Assembly (NCBI GenBank): GCA_004193205.1
Contig: RZUM01000017.1
Location: forward strand, 46,565-110,564
DNA length: 64,000 bases
Origin: Gordonia sediminis
Lineage (GTDB): Bacteria; Actinomycetota; Actinomycetes; Mycobacteriales; Mycobacteriaceae
Direction of reading: 5' to 3'
Made by a program: the position numbers and the translations under genes. The notes beneath the pieces were generated by a model, which was given only the letters and a program-made list of their open reading frames with translations, was not told the DNA's origin and did no database searches. Of the stretch, positions 41,463-49,307 are shown in pieces. Numbering within the stretch: the stretch's first letter is position 1; each line of letters begins with the position of its first letter.

Positions 41463-42700
41463 TTCGTGGATTCCGTTCGGGAGGGTTTGGGGGCGCGCGG
41501 TTCCGCGGGCAGCCCGAGGTGTCGTTCGGCGATGATCGAGCGCTGGATCTGGTCGGTTCCTCCCGCGATCCGGTAGCCCGGGGCACCGAGCACGTGCGCG
41601 TTCCAGGAGAAGGTGCCCGGGTCGCCGTCGTCGGCGATCAGCTTGTCGGCGAGCATCGTCCGTGCCAGGTCCGACACGATCCCCAGGCGGGTGACCCACT
41701 GGAGTTTGCGCATCGAACCGGCGGCTCCGGGCGCCTCGCCGGCGTCGCGAGCACGCTTGTCGCGGCGCAGCGCCACTTCGGCACCGACTTCACGCATCCG
41801 CACGTCGGCCAGTTGGGCTCGAACGTCGCGGTGTTGCAGCGAGTCGGTGCGCGCGGCGAGTTCGAGGAGCTGGTCGAATGATCCACCGACGCCCTTCTTG
41901 TTCGACGCGTTGGCCCGCTCGAAACCGAGGGTGGCGCGGGTGACCGCCCAGCCGTCGCCGACCTCGCCGAGCCGGTAGCTGTCGGGGATCCGAACGTCGT
42001 TGAGGAAGACCTCGTTGAAGCTCGTGCCGCCCGACATCTGACGGACGGGTCGGACGTCGACACCGTCGGCGTTCATCGGGATCACGAACGTCGTCAGGCC
42101 TCTGCTGCCCGTCGATCCGGGCTCGGTCCGGACGATCGCCTGACCCCAGTCGGCGAACTGGGCGCCCGAGGTCCACACCTTCTGGCCGGACACGATCCAG
42201 TCGTCGCCTTCGCGGACCGCGCGGGTGGAGACGTTCGCGAGATCGGAACCTGCAGCCGGTTCCGAGAAGAGCTGACAGGCCAACAACGACCCATTCAGCA
42301 GGCCCGGCAGCAGCATCGACCGGACGTGCTCGGATGCGTAGAGGCGAATCGTGGGGGCGATCAGATTGACCGTCACCGAGATCAGCTCGTGTCGGGGCAG
42401 CGGCACCAGCTCCGCTTCGGCCTGCTTGAACGCGTCCTCGTATTCCGCGGACAGACCGGCACCGTACAGGTCCGAGGGCCAGGAGAGGGCCGCGTACCCG
42501 CCGTCGAACTTGGTGCGCTGCCACGCACGCAACTCGTCGATCAGCGCGCTCTCGACGTCGTGGGACAGGTTGTGGAACACCGACACGTCGTGTGCGTCGC
42601 GTGCGGCGACGGAGGTCGCGGGAGCGTTCGCGGTCAACCACGCACGGGCCGACGACGTGTGGTCTATCAGGTCCGGGTGCCTGGTGGCGGCCGCCGTCAT
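41459..42700 (-). CDS. Acyl-CoA dehydrogenase (large actinobacterial FadE type)
   Basis: A 413-residue acyl-CoA dehydrogenase with C-Q-L-F-S-E-P-A-A-G-S-D-L near residue 143, S-G-Q-K-V-W-T-S-G-A near residue 170 and I-A-G-G-T-D-Q-I-Q-R near residue 385, the last being the C-terminal motif of FadE proteins that act on bulky acyl-CoAs. ATG 42700 overlaps the ferredoxin stop (ATGA). The neighbours P450, ferredoxin and SDR place it early in the operon. It probably acts separately from the paired dehydrogenases at 34078-36475. Confidence 0.92.
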   Translation of the reverse strand: MTAAATRHPDLIDHTSSARAWLTANAPATSVAARDAHDVSVFHNLSHDVESALIDELRAWQRTKFDGGYAALSWPSDLYGAGLSAEYEDAFKQAEAELVPLPRHELISVTVNLIAPTIRLYASEHVRSMLLPGLLNGSLLACQLFSEPAAGSDLANVSTRAVREGDDWIVSGQKVWTSGAQFADWGQAIVRTEPGSTGSRGLTTFVIPMNADGVDVRPVRQMSGGTSFNEVFLNDVRIPDSYRLGEVGDGWAVTRATLGFERANASNKKGVGGSFDQLLELAARTDSLQHRDVRAQLADVRMREVGAEVALRRDKRARDAGEAPGAAGSMRKLQWVTRLGIVSDLARTMLADKLIADDGDPGTFSWNAHVLGAPGYRIAGGTDQIQRSIIAERHLGLPAEPRAPKPSRTESTK

Positions 42701-42924
42701 GCCTTCGTCTCCATCGAGATCGCGCGTTCGGGGCACGCGTCGACCGCGGTCTGCGCATCGTGCAGCAGTGGCGAATCACCAGGCACGGTATCGATGAGGA
42801 GTACCGAGAAGCCCTCGTCGTCCATGTCGAAGATCTCCGGTGCGAGGGTGTAGCACCGTCCGTGGCCGCTGCAGCGCTTGGTGTCGATGGTGATGCGCCG
42901 GGGCGCAGCGTCGTTGGTGCTCAC
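42697..42924 (-). CDS. Ferredoxin (3Fe-4S type, P450 redox partner)
   Basis: A 75-residue ferredoxin. The cluster ligands are in C-S-G-H-G-R-C (residues 17-23) and V-D-A-C-P-E-R-A-I near residue 65. The second position of the usual four-Cys set is replaced (Gly-His), as in 3Fe-4S ferredoxins that serve actinobacterial P450s. GTG 42924 overlaps the P450 stop (GTGA) and its own stop overlaps the next gene's ATG. It should shuttle single electrons from the reductase at 32909-34081 to the P450. Confidence 0.93.
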   Translation of the reverse strand: MSTNDAAPRRITIDTKRCSGHGRCYTLAPEIFDMDDEGFSVLLIDTVPGDSPLLHDAQTAVDACPERAISMETKA

Positions 42925-44183
42925 ACCGACCACCCCAGCTCCAGGCGCTCGAGGCCGACCTGGGGGCCCGCCTCGACGAGTCCCTCGGTGTTGGTGACCG
43001 CGTAGTTCGGGATGCGCTTGTGCCACTCCTCCAGAGCGATCGCGAGCTCCTTGCGCGCCAAGTGGGCGCCGACGCAGCGGTGCGGACCGCCCGCGAACGA
43101 GTAGTGGGTGGTGATCTGACGGTCGAGCTGGATCTCGGTCGGGTTGTCGAACTCGGCCTCGTCGCGCGAGGCGGACGGATTGGCGACCATCACCATGTCG
43201 CCCTTCTTCATCGGGCACCCGTGGAAATCGGTGTCCTCGGTGACCTTGCGGGCCGTCATGACGATGTTGTGGGCGCGGAGGAACTCTTCTACGGCGTTCG
43301 GGATGATCTCCGGTTCCCGAACGATCCACTCTCGGTCACTCGGATGGTTGGCCAGCCAATAGAACATGTAACTGAGCTGACTCTTCACCGTGTCCAGCCC
43401 CGCCAAGAGGATGACCTCGGACATGTTGGTGAACGACTCATCCGTGATCGGCTCGCCGCCGATCACGGTGTTGGCGAGGATCGAGAAGAAGTCGTCCTCG
43501 GGGTTGGCCGGCGGGTTCTCCCGACGGTCCTTCAGTACCTCCGAGAAGTAGTTGCGGATCGCCACCTGGGCGTCATGCTGGCTGACCGCCTTGTCGCCGA
43601 AGTGACCCAGGCCGTCGAAGGTCGCCTCGACCCACGCCATGAACATCTCGGTGTGCTCCATCGGCAGGCCGACGATGCGCAGGAACACCTGCGTCGGGAA
43701 CACCTTCGCGAACTGCTCGATGAAGTCACACTTGCCGTCGGCGGCGAACTTCTCGATGGTCTCGATGCAATCCTGACGGATCTGATCCTCGTTCTGCTTC
43801 ACAAACCGCGGAGAGAACGCGATGTTGAGCATGCGCCGGTATTCGCTGTGCAACGGCGGGTCGACCATTGTCGGAATCCAGTGCCAGTCCGGGTTCGGGA
43901 TCGACGGGATGGTCGCGTGGCTGCTGAAGATCTCCGGCGTCTGGTAGGCCTCGCGGACGAGGTCGGAGGTGAGCAACATCCAGAAGCCGGGACCGTACGA
44001 CGAGTACGCGGTCGGTCCCTGGTTGCGCAGCTCGTCGAACTTGGAGAAGTAGGTCAACGCGGGCTGGGGCGTCGTGTAGTCGAAGTTGACAACCGGACAC
44101 CCGGCGGCCTTGGCACGCTCGAGCCGTGCGGCGGCATCCGCCAAGTCGGCTTCGGTGAGCTCGGGGGTTGAATGAGCAGCCAT
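42921..44183 (-). CDS. Cytochrome P450 (copy 2 of two close paralogues)
   Basis: A 420-residue class I P450 with haem loop F-A-G-G-P-H-R-C-V-G (Cys370), I-helix L-L-A-G-L-D-T-V-K-S and K-helix E-F-L-R. It is about 90 percent identical to the P450 at 21948-23210, and parts of the DNA are identical, for example a run of about 70 nt near 44040-44110 versus 23045-23115. Unlike copy 1 it is followed by its own ferredoxin with a 4-nt overlap. The differences near residues 195-220 could alter a substrate-contact region. It probably carries out the first oxygenation for the operon's pathway. Confidence 0.95.
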   Translation of the reverse strand: MAAHSTPELTEADLADAAARLERAKAAGCPVVNFDYTTPQPALTYFSKFDELRNQGPTAYSSYGPGFWMLLTSDLVREAYQTPEIFSSHATIPSIPNPDWHWIPTMVDPPLHSEYRRMLNIAFSPRFVKQNEDQIRQDCIETIEKFAADGKCDFIEQFAKVFPTQVFLRIVGLPMEHTEMFMAWVEATFDGLGHFGDKAVSQHDAQVAIRNYFSEVLKDRRENPPANPEDDFFSILANTVIGGEPITDESFTNMSEVILLAGLDTVKSQLSYMFYWLANHPSDREWIVREPEIIPNAVEEFLRAHNIVMTARKVTEDTDFHGCPMKKGDMVMVANPSASRDEAEFDNPTEIQLDRQITTHYSFAGGPHRCVGAHLARKELAIALEEWHKRIPNYAVTNTEGLVEAGPQVGLERLELGWSV

Positions 44184-44219
44184 GCGATATTTCCTCGAAT
44201 CCGGGTAGTTGGTGAAAGT

Positions 44220-44714
44220 TCAGTGGCGGACGGCCGCGGGGACGTCGGCGCCGGCGATCGGGGTGGACGAGATGGGCAGGAAGCTGGCGACCTTGATCGT
44301 GTGGACCATGCGGGTGATGACCCATCCGCGTTCGCGGCGTGCGAGTTCGAGCGTGTAGTCCGCCGCCATCATCAAGAACTCGGTGTCGTCACCTTGGACC
44401 TGCTGGTGTGAGACCAGGTAGGCGAGGGCGGACGCGGAGTCTCCGTCGACGTCGACGCCATACGGCGACACCATGTGGTGCTGCCACGCGACGTGCGAGG
44501 TGTTGGCCTCGACGTACTCGGCTACGGCCTTCGCGCCCTTCACGGTCGTGCGACCGTTGTGGTACTCGACCACGACGTCGTCGTCGAAGATCGCAGCCAG
44601 CCGCGTCCAGTCCCGGGCGTCAACCAGCGTCGCGTAATCGGTGATCGCCCGACGGATCTCCAAATCATCGAGGACTCGCGCCAGGCGATCGTTCAGATCC
44701 TGTGTCGTAGACAT
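44220..44714 (-). CDS. NTF2-like/SnoaL-like protein
   Basis: A 164-residue cone-shaped-fold protein: D-L-E-I-R-R-A-I-T-D-Y-A-T-L-V-D-A-R-D near the N-terminus, then F-D-D-D-V-V-V-E-Y-H, then R-R-E-R-G-W-V-I-T-R-M-V-H-T at the C-terminal strand. Family members include ketosteroid isomerase-like and polyketide-cyclase-like enzymes as well as ring-hydroxylating dioxygenase small subunits. ATG 44714 has GAGGAG 6 nt upstream. It is the first gene of the 12-gene operon. Isomerase or hydratase activity on a cyclic intermediate is plausible but unproven. Confidence 0.85.
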   Translation of the reverse strand: MSTTQDLNDRLARVLDDLEIRRAITDYATLVDARDWTRLAAIFDDDVVVEYHNGRTTVKGAKAVAEYVEANTSHVAWQHHMVSPYGVDVDGDSASALAYLVSHQQVQGDDTEFLMMAADYTLELARRERGWVITRMVHTIKVASFLPISSTPIAGADVPAAVRH

Positions 44715-44742
44715 CCGGTCTCCTCTACTTGTGCTGCAAGCC

Positions 44743-44771
44743 ACATTAATTCCTCATGATAATTAAAGCAA
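44743..44771 (-). promoter_or_regulatory. Promoter with TCATGA operator (12-gene P450/CoA operon)
   Basis: Minus strand: TTGCTT (-35, 44771-44766), 17-nt spacer TAATTATCATGAGGAAT, TAATGT (-10, 44748-44743). The palindrome AATTCCTCATGATAATT is the most symmetrical copy of the island operator. The first start codon is about 22 nt past the expected transcript start. Confidence 0.7.
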
Positions 44772-44781
44772 GGCCCCGCGA

Positions 44782-46284
44782 TCAATACCGGCGCGACCAC
44801 ACCGACTTGCGCCGCGTGTACTCCTCCAGCGCAGGTGAGCCCAGGCTGCGGCCATAACCCGAGTGCTTTGCGCCGCCGAAGGACACCGCGGCATCGAGCA
44901 CCTGGTAGCAGTTGATCCACACCGTTCCCGCGTCCAGCGCCTCGGCGGCGCGGTCGGCCCGCGCGATGTCGCGCGTGAAAACGCCTGCGGCCAGACCAAA
45001 TTCGGTATCGTTGGCGATCCGGTACGCCTGTTCCTCGGTGTCGAACGGCATCACCGACATCACCGGGCCGAAGATCTCCTCGCGCGCCACGCGCATCGAC
45101 ATGTCGACATCGGCGAAGATCACCGGCGCCTGATAGTTGCCACCCGACTCGGGCGCGTCGCCGACGAGCCTCACCGTGGCGCCTTCTGCTCGTCCGATGT
45201 CGACATAGCCGCGGACCTTTTCGAGCTGTTGCGGCGATATCAACGGGCCGAGGTCGGCCGCATCGTCGAAGGCGTGACCGACGGTGAGGCCCTTCGACGC
45301 GTCCACCGCACGCTCGAGGAACTCGTCGTAGATGTCGCGGTGAACCAGCGTGCGCGATCCGGCGGTGCACACCTGCCCGGAGTTGTTCCACACCGACCCG
45401 GTCGCGGCCGATGCCGCCAGATCGAGGTCGGCGTCGGGAAAGACGATAACCGGCGACTTGCCGCCTAGTTCGATGTTCACCTTCTTGAACGTCTGCGCGG
45501 CTGCCGCAGCGAGCGCCCGCCCGGTACCGACCGACCCGGTGAACGACAGTCGATTGACGCCGGGGTGCGCCACCATCGGGCCTCCGACCGCGCCGTCGCC
45601 GTGGACCACGTTCAGCACGCCCGGCGGAATCCCGGCCTCGAGGGCGAGCAGCCCCATGTAGGTCGCGGTGAGCGGGGTGTGCTCGGCCGGCTTGAGCACC
45701 ACCGAGTTGCCCGCCGCCAACGCCGGGGCCACCTGGTTGAAGAAGGCCGCCGGACCGTTCCACGGCTTGATGACGCCCATGACACCGATCGGCTCGATTC
45801 GCTCCTGGACGGTGTAGTCCGGACCGACCGGCGGCATGTGACCGGCGATCTTGGTGGGCCAGCCCGCGTAGTAACGCAGGGCGTTGATCGAGGCCTGCGA
45901 AACGAACGACGCATACTTGCGCAGGATGCCGGCGTCGAGGCCGTCGAGGTCGCCGGTCACCTCACGATGCTCCTCGAGCAGGTCGGCGAGCCGATGCAGC
46001 CGCGACTCCTTCTCGCGTGGGGTCAGCAGGCGCCAGCGACCGTCCTCGAATGCGGCACGAGCACCGCGAACCGCGTCGTCGAGATCATCGGCGTCGCCGG
46101 AGGTGACCACGCCGATCTGCCGCCCGGTCGACGGATTCATGATCGGACGCTCGCCCCCCGCCCGGGACTTTCGGCGCTCCCCGTCGATCAGGTGGGGAAC
46201 CGTTCCCGCAGCGAGGAATGCAGCGGCTCGGGCGTCGACTTCGGTGCCGTCGACCATGGATCGGGGGTGGCCGTTCTCGGTCAT
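44782..46284 (-). CDS. Aldehyde dehydrogenase (NAD(P)-dependent)
   Basis: A 500-residue aldehyde dehydrogenase: K-P-W-N-G-P near residue 155, F-T-G-S-V-G-T-G near residue 232, catalytic Glu in N-I-E-L-G-G-K near residue 255 and catalytic Cys in N-S-G-Q-V-C-T-A-G near residue 288. It oxidises an aldehyde to an acid. ATG 46284 has GAGGAGG about 10 nt upstream; an earlier ATG at 46344 would place the start inside the promoter. It is a single-gene unit whose end lies just before the promoter of the 12-gene operon. Confidence 0.93.
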   Translation of the reverse strand: MTENGHPRSMVDGTEVDARAAAFLAAGTVPHLIDGERRKSRAGGERPIMNPSTGRQIGVVTSGDADDLDDAVRGARAAFEDGRWRLLTPREKESRLHRLADLLEEHREVTGDLDGLDAGILRKYASFVSQASINALRYYAGWPTKIAGHMPPVGPDYTVQERIEPIGVMGVIKPWNGPAAFFNQVAPALAAGNSVVLKPAEHTPLTATYMGLLALEAGIPPGVLNVVHGDGAVGGPMVAHPGVNRLSFTGSVGTGRALAAAAAQTFKKVNIELGGKSPVIVFPDADLDLAASAATGSVWNNSGQVCTAGSRTLVHRDIYDEFLERAVDASKGLTVGHAFDDAADLGPLISPQQLEKVRGYVDIGRAEGATVRLVGDAPESGGNYQAPVIFADVDMSMRVAREEIFGPVMSVMPFDTEEQAYRIANDTEFGLAAGVFTRDIARADRAAEALDAGTVWINCYQVLDAAVSFGGAKHSGYGRSLGSPALEEYTRRKSVWSRRY

Positions 46285-46344
46285 GACAGGTGAACCTCCT
46301 CGGGAGCCGACGATCACGTCGACCTTGGACTTGCGATGCAGCAC

Positions 46345-46373
46345 ACACTATCGTATTTCTCATGATGTTTACA
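46345..46373 (-). promoter_or_regulatory. Promoter region with TCATGA operator (aldehyde dehydrogenase / quinone oxidoreductase)
   Basis: The sequence GTATTTCTCATGATGTTTAC at 46353-46372 lies between divergent genes. On the minus strand it fits TGTAAA (46373-46368), 17-nt spacer and TAGTGT (46350-46345) for the aldehyde dehydrogenase. A plus-strand promoter for the quinone oxidoreductase should overlap it but is not clear by eye. Confidence 0.55.
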
Positions 46374-46418
46374 TCGCTCCGCGAAATGCGGGCCGAATCC
46401 GTAGTGAGGAGCTGACTG

Positions 46419-47396
46419 ATGCGAGCCGTGACCGTCCGCGAATTCGGGGGACCAGAGGTCCTCCAGATCACCGAGTTACCCGACCTGATTCCCGCGCCCG
46501 GCGAGGTGCTCCTGCAGGTGGCGGCGACCGCGGTCAACAAGGGCGACACCCACCAGCGTGTCGGGAACTACCCACCCCCACCCGGAATCACCGACGTGAT
46601 GGGTCTCGAATGCAGTGGCACCGTCGTCGCCGTCGGCGCCGACGTGACCAGGTGGAAGGTGGGTGACGCGGTCTGCGCACTCGTCGCCGGCGGCGGCTAC
46701 GCCAGCCAGGCGATCGTGCCTCAGGAGCAGGTGATGCCGGTCCCCTCGGGAGTCGACATCGTCTCTGCGGCGGCACTGCCCGAAGCCGCGGCCACCGTGT
46801 GGTCGAACGTGTTCATGGAAGCCGCCCTCTCGTCGGGCGAGACCCTCCTGGTGCACGGCGGCGCGGGTGGCATCGGCTCGTTTGCGATCAGCCTCGCTGC
46901 CGCTCGTGGTCACCGCGTCATCGCGACCGCGGGTAGCACGGACAAGGTCGCGACCTGCCTGGAGCTGGGCGCAGACCTGGCGATCAACTACCGCGACGAG
47001 GACTTCGTCGACGCGGTCAAGAAGGCCACCGAGGGCCGCGGCGTCGACGTCATCCTCGACAACATGGGCGGGTCGTACCTGGATCGCAACCTCAAAGCGC
47101 TGGCCACGGGTGGGCGCCTGGCGATCATCGGCATGCAGGGTGGCACCAAGGGCGAGCTCAACATCGGTCGCCTCCTCGTCAAACGCGCCCGCGTCATCGC
47201 GACCTCGCTCCGTCCCCGCCCGATCGCCGAGAAGGGTGAGATCTGCGCGCAACTCGTCGACCAGGTGTGGCCGCTCTACGAATCGGGTGCCATCAGGCCG
47301 GTTATCGACTGCGTCATGCCGTTGTCGGAAGTTGCGCGCGCCCACGAACGGATCGAGGCGGGCAGCCACACCGGCAAGATCGTCTTGACCCTGTAG
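46419..47396 (+). CDS. Zinc-independent MDR oxidoreductase (NADPH:quinone oxidoreductase type)
   Basis: A 325-residue medium-chain dehydrogenase of the quinone reductase/PIG3 type. It has an N-terminal GroES-like domain (V-T-V-R-E-F-G-G-P-E-V-L-Q near residue 5) and NADPH-binding motif H-G-G-A-G-G-I-G-S near residue 147. It ends with the helix A-R-A-H-E-R-I-E-A-G-S-H-T-G-K-I-V-L and has no catalytic-zinc Cys/His set. Family members reduce quinones or the double bond of enones. ATG 46419 has GAGGAG 7 nt upstream. It is divergent from the aldehyde dehydrogenase with a shared operator. Confidence 0.92.
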   Translation: MRAVTVREFGGPEVLQITELPDLIPAPGEVLLQVAATAVNKGDTHQRVGNYPPPPGITDVMGLECSGTVVAVGADVTRWKVGDAVCALVAGGGYASQAIVPQEQVMPVPSGVDIVSAAALPEAAATVWSNVFMEAALSSGETLLVHGGAGGIGSFAISLAAARGHRVIATAGSTDKVATCLELGADLAINYRDEDFVDAVKKATEGRGVDVILDNMGGSYLDRNLKALATGGRLAIIGMQGGTKGELNIGRLLVKRARVIATSLRPRPIAEKGEICAQLVDQVWPLYESGAIRPVIDCVMPLSEVARAHERIEAGSHTGKIVLTL

Positions 47397-47420
47397 CCGC
47401 GTGTGCGGACGGACCGCCGC

Positions 47421-47452
47421 GATCGCCGTCGGGTCAACCCCCGGCGGCGATC
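47421..47452. terminator. Stem-loop between convergent genes
   Basis: GATCGCCGTCGGG at 47421-47433 pairs with CCCGGCGGCGATC at 47440-47452 (13 bp, one G-T pair) around a 6-nt loop. It lies 25 nt past the quinone oxidoreductase stop and overlaps the stop codon of the convergent NTF2-like gene. Confidence 0.6.
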
Positions 47453-47993
47453 ACCGCGGCCCGCGTCCATCGTGATCCGCATCGGCTCCGTCCATGATCC
47501 ACGTCAACGCGTCTTCTGGACCGCGTGCTCCAACGACATGCGACGGACCGAAACCTGTTTCGCCCGCGACCATTTCCCGCTTCCACTCGTAGGCGCACAC
47601 CCGGGCGGCGATGCGCCACTCCCCCGCTCGACATTCGAAACGGTCGACGTATCGGAGTCCCAGGAACATCTCGACGGGCCCGTCGACCGCACGCTCAGAA
47701 CGGTGATAGGCAAGCAGATACGACTCGACGCGGGCTGCTTCGCGCGAGTCCGACACCTCGATCTGTACGTTCGTCAGATAATGCATGGTGCGCTCGAAAT
47801 CCCTCAACCGATGATCGACCCACGGGATGTAAGCCTCGACCGACCCGGAGAACGCCCCGTGCCGGTCCTGCGCCCCCGGCCAGTAGCAGGATCGCACGGC
47901 CGCCATGTCGAATCTGTCGACGGCTCGCGTGTACCTGACCAACACCCGCTCGATGCGGCGTTCGATCAGCATCAGCTCCACTTCGGTGTCCAT
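47451..47993 (-). CDS. NTF2-like/SnoaL-like protein
   Basis: A 180-residue member of the cone-fold family: I-E-R-V-L-V-R-Y-T-R-A-V-D-R-F-D-M near residue 15, then W-P-G-A-Q-D-R-H-G-A-F, then G-L-R-Y-V-D-R-F-E-C-R-A-G-E-W-R-I near residue 125. Such proteins include isomerases, dehydratases and dioxygenase beta subunits. ATG 47993 (or GTG 47996 just before) lies 31 nt after the flavoenzyme stop on the same strand. Catalytic residues cannot be assigned. It is not close to the NTF2-like protein at 44220-44714. Confidence 0.82.
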   Translation of the reverse strand: MDTEVELMLIERRIERVLVRYTRAVDRFDMAAVRSCYWPGAQDRHGAFSGSVEAYIPWVDHRLRDFERTMHYLTNVQIEVSDSREAARVESYLLAYHRSERAVDGPVEMFLGLRYVDRFECRAGEWRIAARVCAYEWKREMVAGETGFGPSHVVGARGPEDALTWIMDGADADHDGRGPR

Positions 47994-48024
47994 CACGACC
48001 CCGCTCCGCCCGCTCGGTGACACA

Positions 48025-49224
48025 TCACCACACCAGCTCCGCCGCCACCTCGGCGGCGCATACCAGATGCTCCCGTGAGAGCTCACGCACCGAACGGACA
48101 CCCATGAGATGGGCAGTCCGGCGCAGTTCGGCGTCGAGCACACCGAGCACCTCGGCCACGCCGTCGGTACCGGCGACCGCGAGGCCGTACAACCATGGTC
48201 GACCGATGAGGACTGCCCGCGCGCCGAGCGCCAATGCGACCGCGACGTCGTGACCTGAACGGATACCGCCATCGACCACGACGTCGGTCTCGGTCCCGAC
48301 GCGGTCGACGACGTCGATGAGCGCGCGAGCGGTCGGCAGCGTGCCCGCCAGCTGGCGCCCGCCGTGATTGGACACGATCACGCCGTCGACCCCGACGTCC
48401 ACCGCACGCGCAGCATCGTCGGCGTCGAGCACACCTTTGACCAGTACCCGTCCACCCCATCGGCGACGCATCCACGCCAGGTCGTCCCATGACAGATCGG
48501 GTCGCATGGCGATCGCGTGGCGTCGAACCGACTCGGCGATCCCGCCACGCCCGCCCGGTTCGGCCAGATTCGCCAGACTGAACCGACGATGCCGAGCGGC
48601 GCCGAGCAGCCAGCGCGGGCGGCCCGCATACCGGAGGGCCACACCGGGCGACAGCCACGGCTGCGAGTTCATCCCATACCGCCTCTCCCCCAGGCGGTTT
48701 CCGACGACAGGCACGTCCACCGTCACGACGAGTGTGCCGAATCCCGCGGCGCGCGCCCGATCGATCAGCGAGCCGGTCAGCCGCCGGTCTCCCCATGGAT
48801 AGAGCTGAAACCAGGCGCCCGGGGTGGCTGCAGCACCGACTTCCTCGAGGGTGTGCGTCGACCCGGTGCTGACAATCGCCCGAGTCGAGTACCGCGCGGC
48901 CGCTTCTGCGGCAGCGAGGTCTCCGGCGCCGCCGACGGCACCCGCGAGCCCGACCGGACCGAGGAGGACAGGAAGCGCGAGATCGTCGCCGACCACGGTC
49001 GTCGCAGTGTCCACGTCGTGGACTCCGGCGAGAACGCGCTGCCGGACGAGCCACCGACCCCACGCGTCCGCGTTGGCCGCGGTGGTCCGCCCGTCGTCTG
49101 CGCCGTTCTCGATGTACGCCCACACGGGCCGCGGTAGCCGACGGCGCGCGGCGGCGCGAAAGTCATCGACGTTGAGGCGCGCCTCTCGACTCCGCGGCAC
49201 GACTGCGAACGGTCCAATCTGCAT
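48025..49224 (-). CDS. FMN-dependent alpha-hydroxy-acid dehydrogenase/oxidase (LldD-like)
   Basis: A 399-residue TIM-barrel flavoenzyme of the lactate/glycolate/mandelate oxidase family. The active-site His and Arg are in S-N-H-G-G-R-Q-L near residue 285, FMN contacts are in V-D-G-G-I-R-S-G near residue 325, and the early W-A-Y-I-E-N-G-A-D-D motif is near residue 35. ATG 49224 has AAGGAG 8 nt upstream. It would oxidise a 2-hydroxy acid from the pathway to a 2-oxo acid, which fits the presence of a ThDP enzyme and a hydroxyglutarate-dehydrogenase-like protein in the same island. Confidence 0.92.
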   Translation of the reverse strand: MQIGPFAVVPRSREARLNVDDFRAAARRRLPRPVWAYIENGADDGRTTAANADAWGRWLVRQRVLAGVHDVDTATTVVGDDLALPVLLGPVGLAGAVGGAGDLAAAEAAARYSTRAIVSTGSTHTLEEVGAAATPGAWFQLYPWGDRRLTGSLIDRARAAGFGTLVVTVDVPVVGNRLGERRYGMNSQPWLSPGVALRYAGRPRWLLGAARHRRFSLANLAEPGGRGGIAESVRRHAIAMRPDLSWDDLAWMRRRWGGRVLVKGVLDADDAARAVDVGVDGVIVSNHGGRQLAGTLPTARALIDVVDRVGTETDVVVDGGIRSGHDVAVALALGARAVLIGRPWLYGLAVAGTDGVAEVLGVLDAELRRTAHLMGVRSVRELSREHLVCAAEVAAELVW

Positions 49225-49262
49225 GTCCTCGACTCCTTTTCGATCCACGGGCAACCTTGCCT

Positions 49263-49299
49263 CTAATTTATCCCGATGAATTAGCCTTCGGGTGATAAT
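49263..49299 (+). promoter_or_regulatory. Palindrome and -10 box upstream of enoyl-CoA hydratase
   Basis: CTAATT (49263-49268) and AATTAG (49279-49284) form an inverted repeat around TATCCCGATG, a degenerate relative of the island operator (CGATGA for TCATGA). GATAAT with a TG extension is at 49294-49299. Transcription would start about 2 nt before ATG 49308, with no Shine-Dalgarno, so the hydratase mRNA is probably leaderless. Confidence 0.45.
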
Positions 49300-49307
49300 C
49301 TCCGGCC

